64,000 bases of DNA from JALZAI01 sp038207565 (GTDB lineage Bacteria > Actinomycetota > Actinomycetes > Mycobacteriales > Jatrophihabitantaceae), in the NCBI GenBank assembly GCA_038207565.1, contig JBBQZQ010000008.1, forward strand, positions 39,958 to 103,957, given 5' to 3'. The notes under the pieces were generated by a model. That model saw only the letters and a program-made list of their open reading frames with translations. It did not search any database and was not told where the DNA came from. Each line of letters begins with the position of its first letter. Position 1 is the stretch's first letter. Shown here piece after piece: positions 62,605 through 64,000 of this stretch. The position numbers and the translations under genes were made by a program.

Positions 62605-63304
62605 TCAGTCGCCTCGAAGCTCGCTCGCCGTTTTGGCGCCGACGCCGAGCAGCCAGGTGATGAGATCGGTTGCGCCGCTGCGGGCGGCGGCGTCACGCAG
62701 GGTCAGCTTCTCCACGCCGGTAGCCAGTTCAGCGCGGCACCGTGATCGAGCAGGTACGCGGCGGCAGGTTGCTGGCCGCCATGACAGGCAGCCCAAAAGG
62801 CGTCGCTGACCTGATCCGGGCCGGCTGGGTTTGCGCCGCTGATGAAACCCTCGAGCTGGACCATCAGCCCCAGAGACGCCGCAGCGAATAGGTTGACCTG
62901 GGCCACCGCCCGACCAGCCCTCGAGCAGCCTCCCACTGCGCGAACGCTGTCGCGTCAGCGAGCGGGGTGCCGCCGGCAATCACCGCGCCCGGTGCTTCGA
63001 TATCGGCGCCAGCATCCAGTAGCGCGTCGAGCACCTCGATGTCGTCACTACTGGCCGCCCAGTGCAGCGACGTCTCCCCGTGCGGGCCTCGGAATCGGGC
63101 GTTCACATCGGCGCTGGCCGCTACCAACGCTGCCACCGACTCGGCACCATGAGGAAAGTGACCGGGCCAATCTGTGACGCCGTGCAGCAGGGTGCGCGAC
63201 ATCCCGTCCGGGTCATCGTCTCTGAACCTTGACGCGGCCAGACCGGGATGGTTGGCCAGCAGGCGATGCAGCGCCGCGACATCACCGTGATATATCGCGG
63301 TCAC
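62605..63304 (-). pseudogene. Ankyrin-repeat protein, two frame breaks
   Basis: The N-terminal 146 residues are in frame: YHGDVAALHRLLANHPGLAA, AESVAALVAASADVNARF, GETSLHWAASSDDIEVLDAL and LLDAGADIEAPG. After EAARGLVGR the frame shifts (about 62910) to VNLFAAASLGLMVQLEGFIS and DAFWAACHGGQQPAAAYLLD, then shifts again (about 62720) to LRDAAARSGATDLITWLLGV and the end AKTASELRGD. Repeats are otherwise intact to the natural C-terminus, so recent decay or sequence errors are both possible. Partner unknown. Confidence 0.7.
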
Positions 63305-63382
63305 CAGCGCGACAGCGACGGGGTCCTCGGTACCGAGGGTTGCACCGATTTTGTCTCGCCGGTGCCCGTGCGAGCGAGAAAG

Positions 63383-63499
63383 CTACGGGGTCCGATGCAA
63401 GCCCCGTTCGTTTCGGACGAGGGTCTGGAATCCAGCTCGCCGAAGCTCGGTGAGGTAACCGGGTGGGTCGACGTCGGCGGCCCAGTAGGCATCCATACG
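63383..63499 (-). pseudogene. Short orphan fragment, possibly a methyltransferase C-terminus
   Basis: A 38-residue frame MDAYWAADVDPPGYLTELRRAGF... ends at 63383. The YWAADVDPPGYLTELRRAGFQ part resembles the last helix-strand of small SAM methyltransferases, but no core domain is present upstream, where the APC permease gene ends. Likely a relic; weak evidence. Confidence 0.25.
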
Positions 63500-63519
63500 T
63501 GAGCCAACAGGACCGGCCG

Positions 63520-64000
63520 TCAGCTGGCGCCGGCGGACCCGAGCTCGGCGTCCTCCTCGGCGGCTTCGGCGATCGTCTCCTCGATGTTTTCCTCGACCCG
63601 CTGCCGGGGCAGCCGCACCCTCATCGCCACCCAGTAGACAAGGGCGCTCAGCGCCAGCAGGACGAGGAAGCCCCAGCCGAAGCCGATCGTCCCAGTGTTG
63701 CCGGCATGCTCGCCGTGCTCGGGGAAGTCGCCCAGGTAGCTGATGAGGCACAGTCCGACGAACCAGGGCAACGCCCACGTCGCACCGGCGCGCAGGTCGA
63801 GGTTGCCGGTGTCGGCGGTCCCGGTGAAGTGGAAGATCGCCAGGACCACGAACCCCAGCGCGACGGCGACGAAAAGCTTCCAGTCGGTCGTCCAGCCCGC
63901 CCAGTACACGATCAGGTTCGAGCAGTAGAAGGCGATGAACGGGATGACGTCGCCGAACGGCACGCGGAAGGGCCGGTCGCGGTCGGGAATCTCGCGGCGC
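63520..64000 (-). CDS. APC-family amino acid permease, 5' part cut by window edge
   Basis: The final ~160 residues of a permease are present. It enters as RREIPDRDRPFRVPFGDVIPF, the conserved loop before the last spans of APC transporters. Four hydrophobic helices follow (IAFYCSNLIVYWAG, LFVAVALGFVVLAIFHF, ATWALPWFVGLCLISYLG, GWGFLVLLALSALVYWVAM) and a Glu-rich tail. The start lies beyond the right edge. Substrate cannot be judged from this part. Confidence 0.8.
   Translation of the reverse strand, partial: RREIPDRDRPFRVPFGDVIPFIAFYCSNLIVYWAGWTTDWKLFVAVALGFVVLAIFHFTGTADTGNLDLRAGATWALPWFVGLCLISYLGDFPEHGEHAGNTGTIGFGWGFLVLLALSALVYWVAMRVRLPRQRVEENIEETIAEAAEEDAELGSAGAS

Overview
The window is chromosomal DNA of a high-GC actinobacterium. 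The evidence is uniformly GC-rich codon use, frequent GTG starts, many 4-base ATGA/GTGA stop-start overlaps, and gene neighbourhoods typical of the class. Several blocks match the order known from Mycobacterium tuberculosis around Rv1084-Rv1112: ychF, ispH / lipid-droplet-type gene-xseA-xseB, glpX, fumC, uppS / hemolysin III, and the YyaL-type thioredoxin-domain gene. It is not a mycobacterium by any feature I can see; a Jatrophihabitans/Frankia-like lineage is only a guess. There is no rRNA and no CRISPR array. Two tRNA genes (His, Lys) are present. LAYOUT. 0-3.6 kb: minus-strand histidine-degradation operon (M20 amidohydrolase, hutF, hutI running off the left edge), coupled by ATGA/GTGA overlaps. 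3.6-7.7 kb: pterin dehydratase, oligoribonuclease, tRNA-His, phosphomannose isomerase, DUF6328 and cation-efflux genes, tRNA-Lys. 7.8-10.4 kb: a fused thioredoxin-reductase-like oxidase/methyltransferase, divergent from an XRE-cupin regulator across a short promoter holding a palindrome, then a VOC protein. 11-17.9 kb: a complete two-component/ABC export locus (sensor kinase, lipoprotein, two ATPases, FtsX-type permease, OmpR-type regulator) with reading-frame breaks in the kinase and the second ATPase. 18-22.5 kb: accessory genes (two lipoproteins, DUF6197, a frame-broken secreted PLD-like protein, anti-sigma-like ATPase, methyltransferase). 22.9-29 kb: alditol oxidase, hemerythrin, rdgB-rph, and a large membrane protein with a split serine-hydrolase triad. 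29.1-30.7 kb: two decayed genes (DrrAB-type ABC remnant, SARP/AfsR-type regulator remnant) meeting at a palindromic repeat. 30.7-36.8 kb: YjbQ, acyltransferase, rhodanese, secreted nuclease, secreted phosphoesterase, and small membrane and NTF2-like proteins. 37-60.4 kb: mostly conserved core genes, plus a second ABC/two-component operon (51.6-55.2 kb) with 4-base overlaps throughout. 60.5-63.5 kb: a decayed integrated-element patch (dead tyrosine integrase, possible group II intron fragment, frame-broken ankyrin gene). 63.5-64 kb: the end of an APC permease running off the right edge. The most distinctive non-genic signal is a sequence-conserved ~50-bp inverted repeat in three copies (29.7, 43.8 and 49.8 kb), each placed right behind stop codons. 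The most interesting gene is the single polypeptide joining a CPYC dithiol oxidase to a methyltransferase. Many reading-frame breaks fall in short G/C runs, so some may be sequence errors; others (internal deletions, nonsense codons) are clearly real decay.
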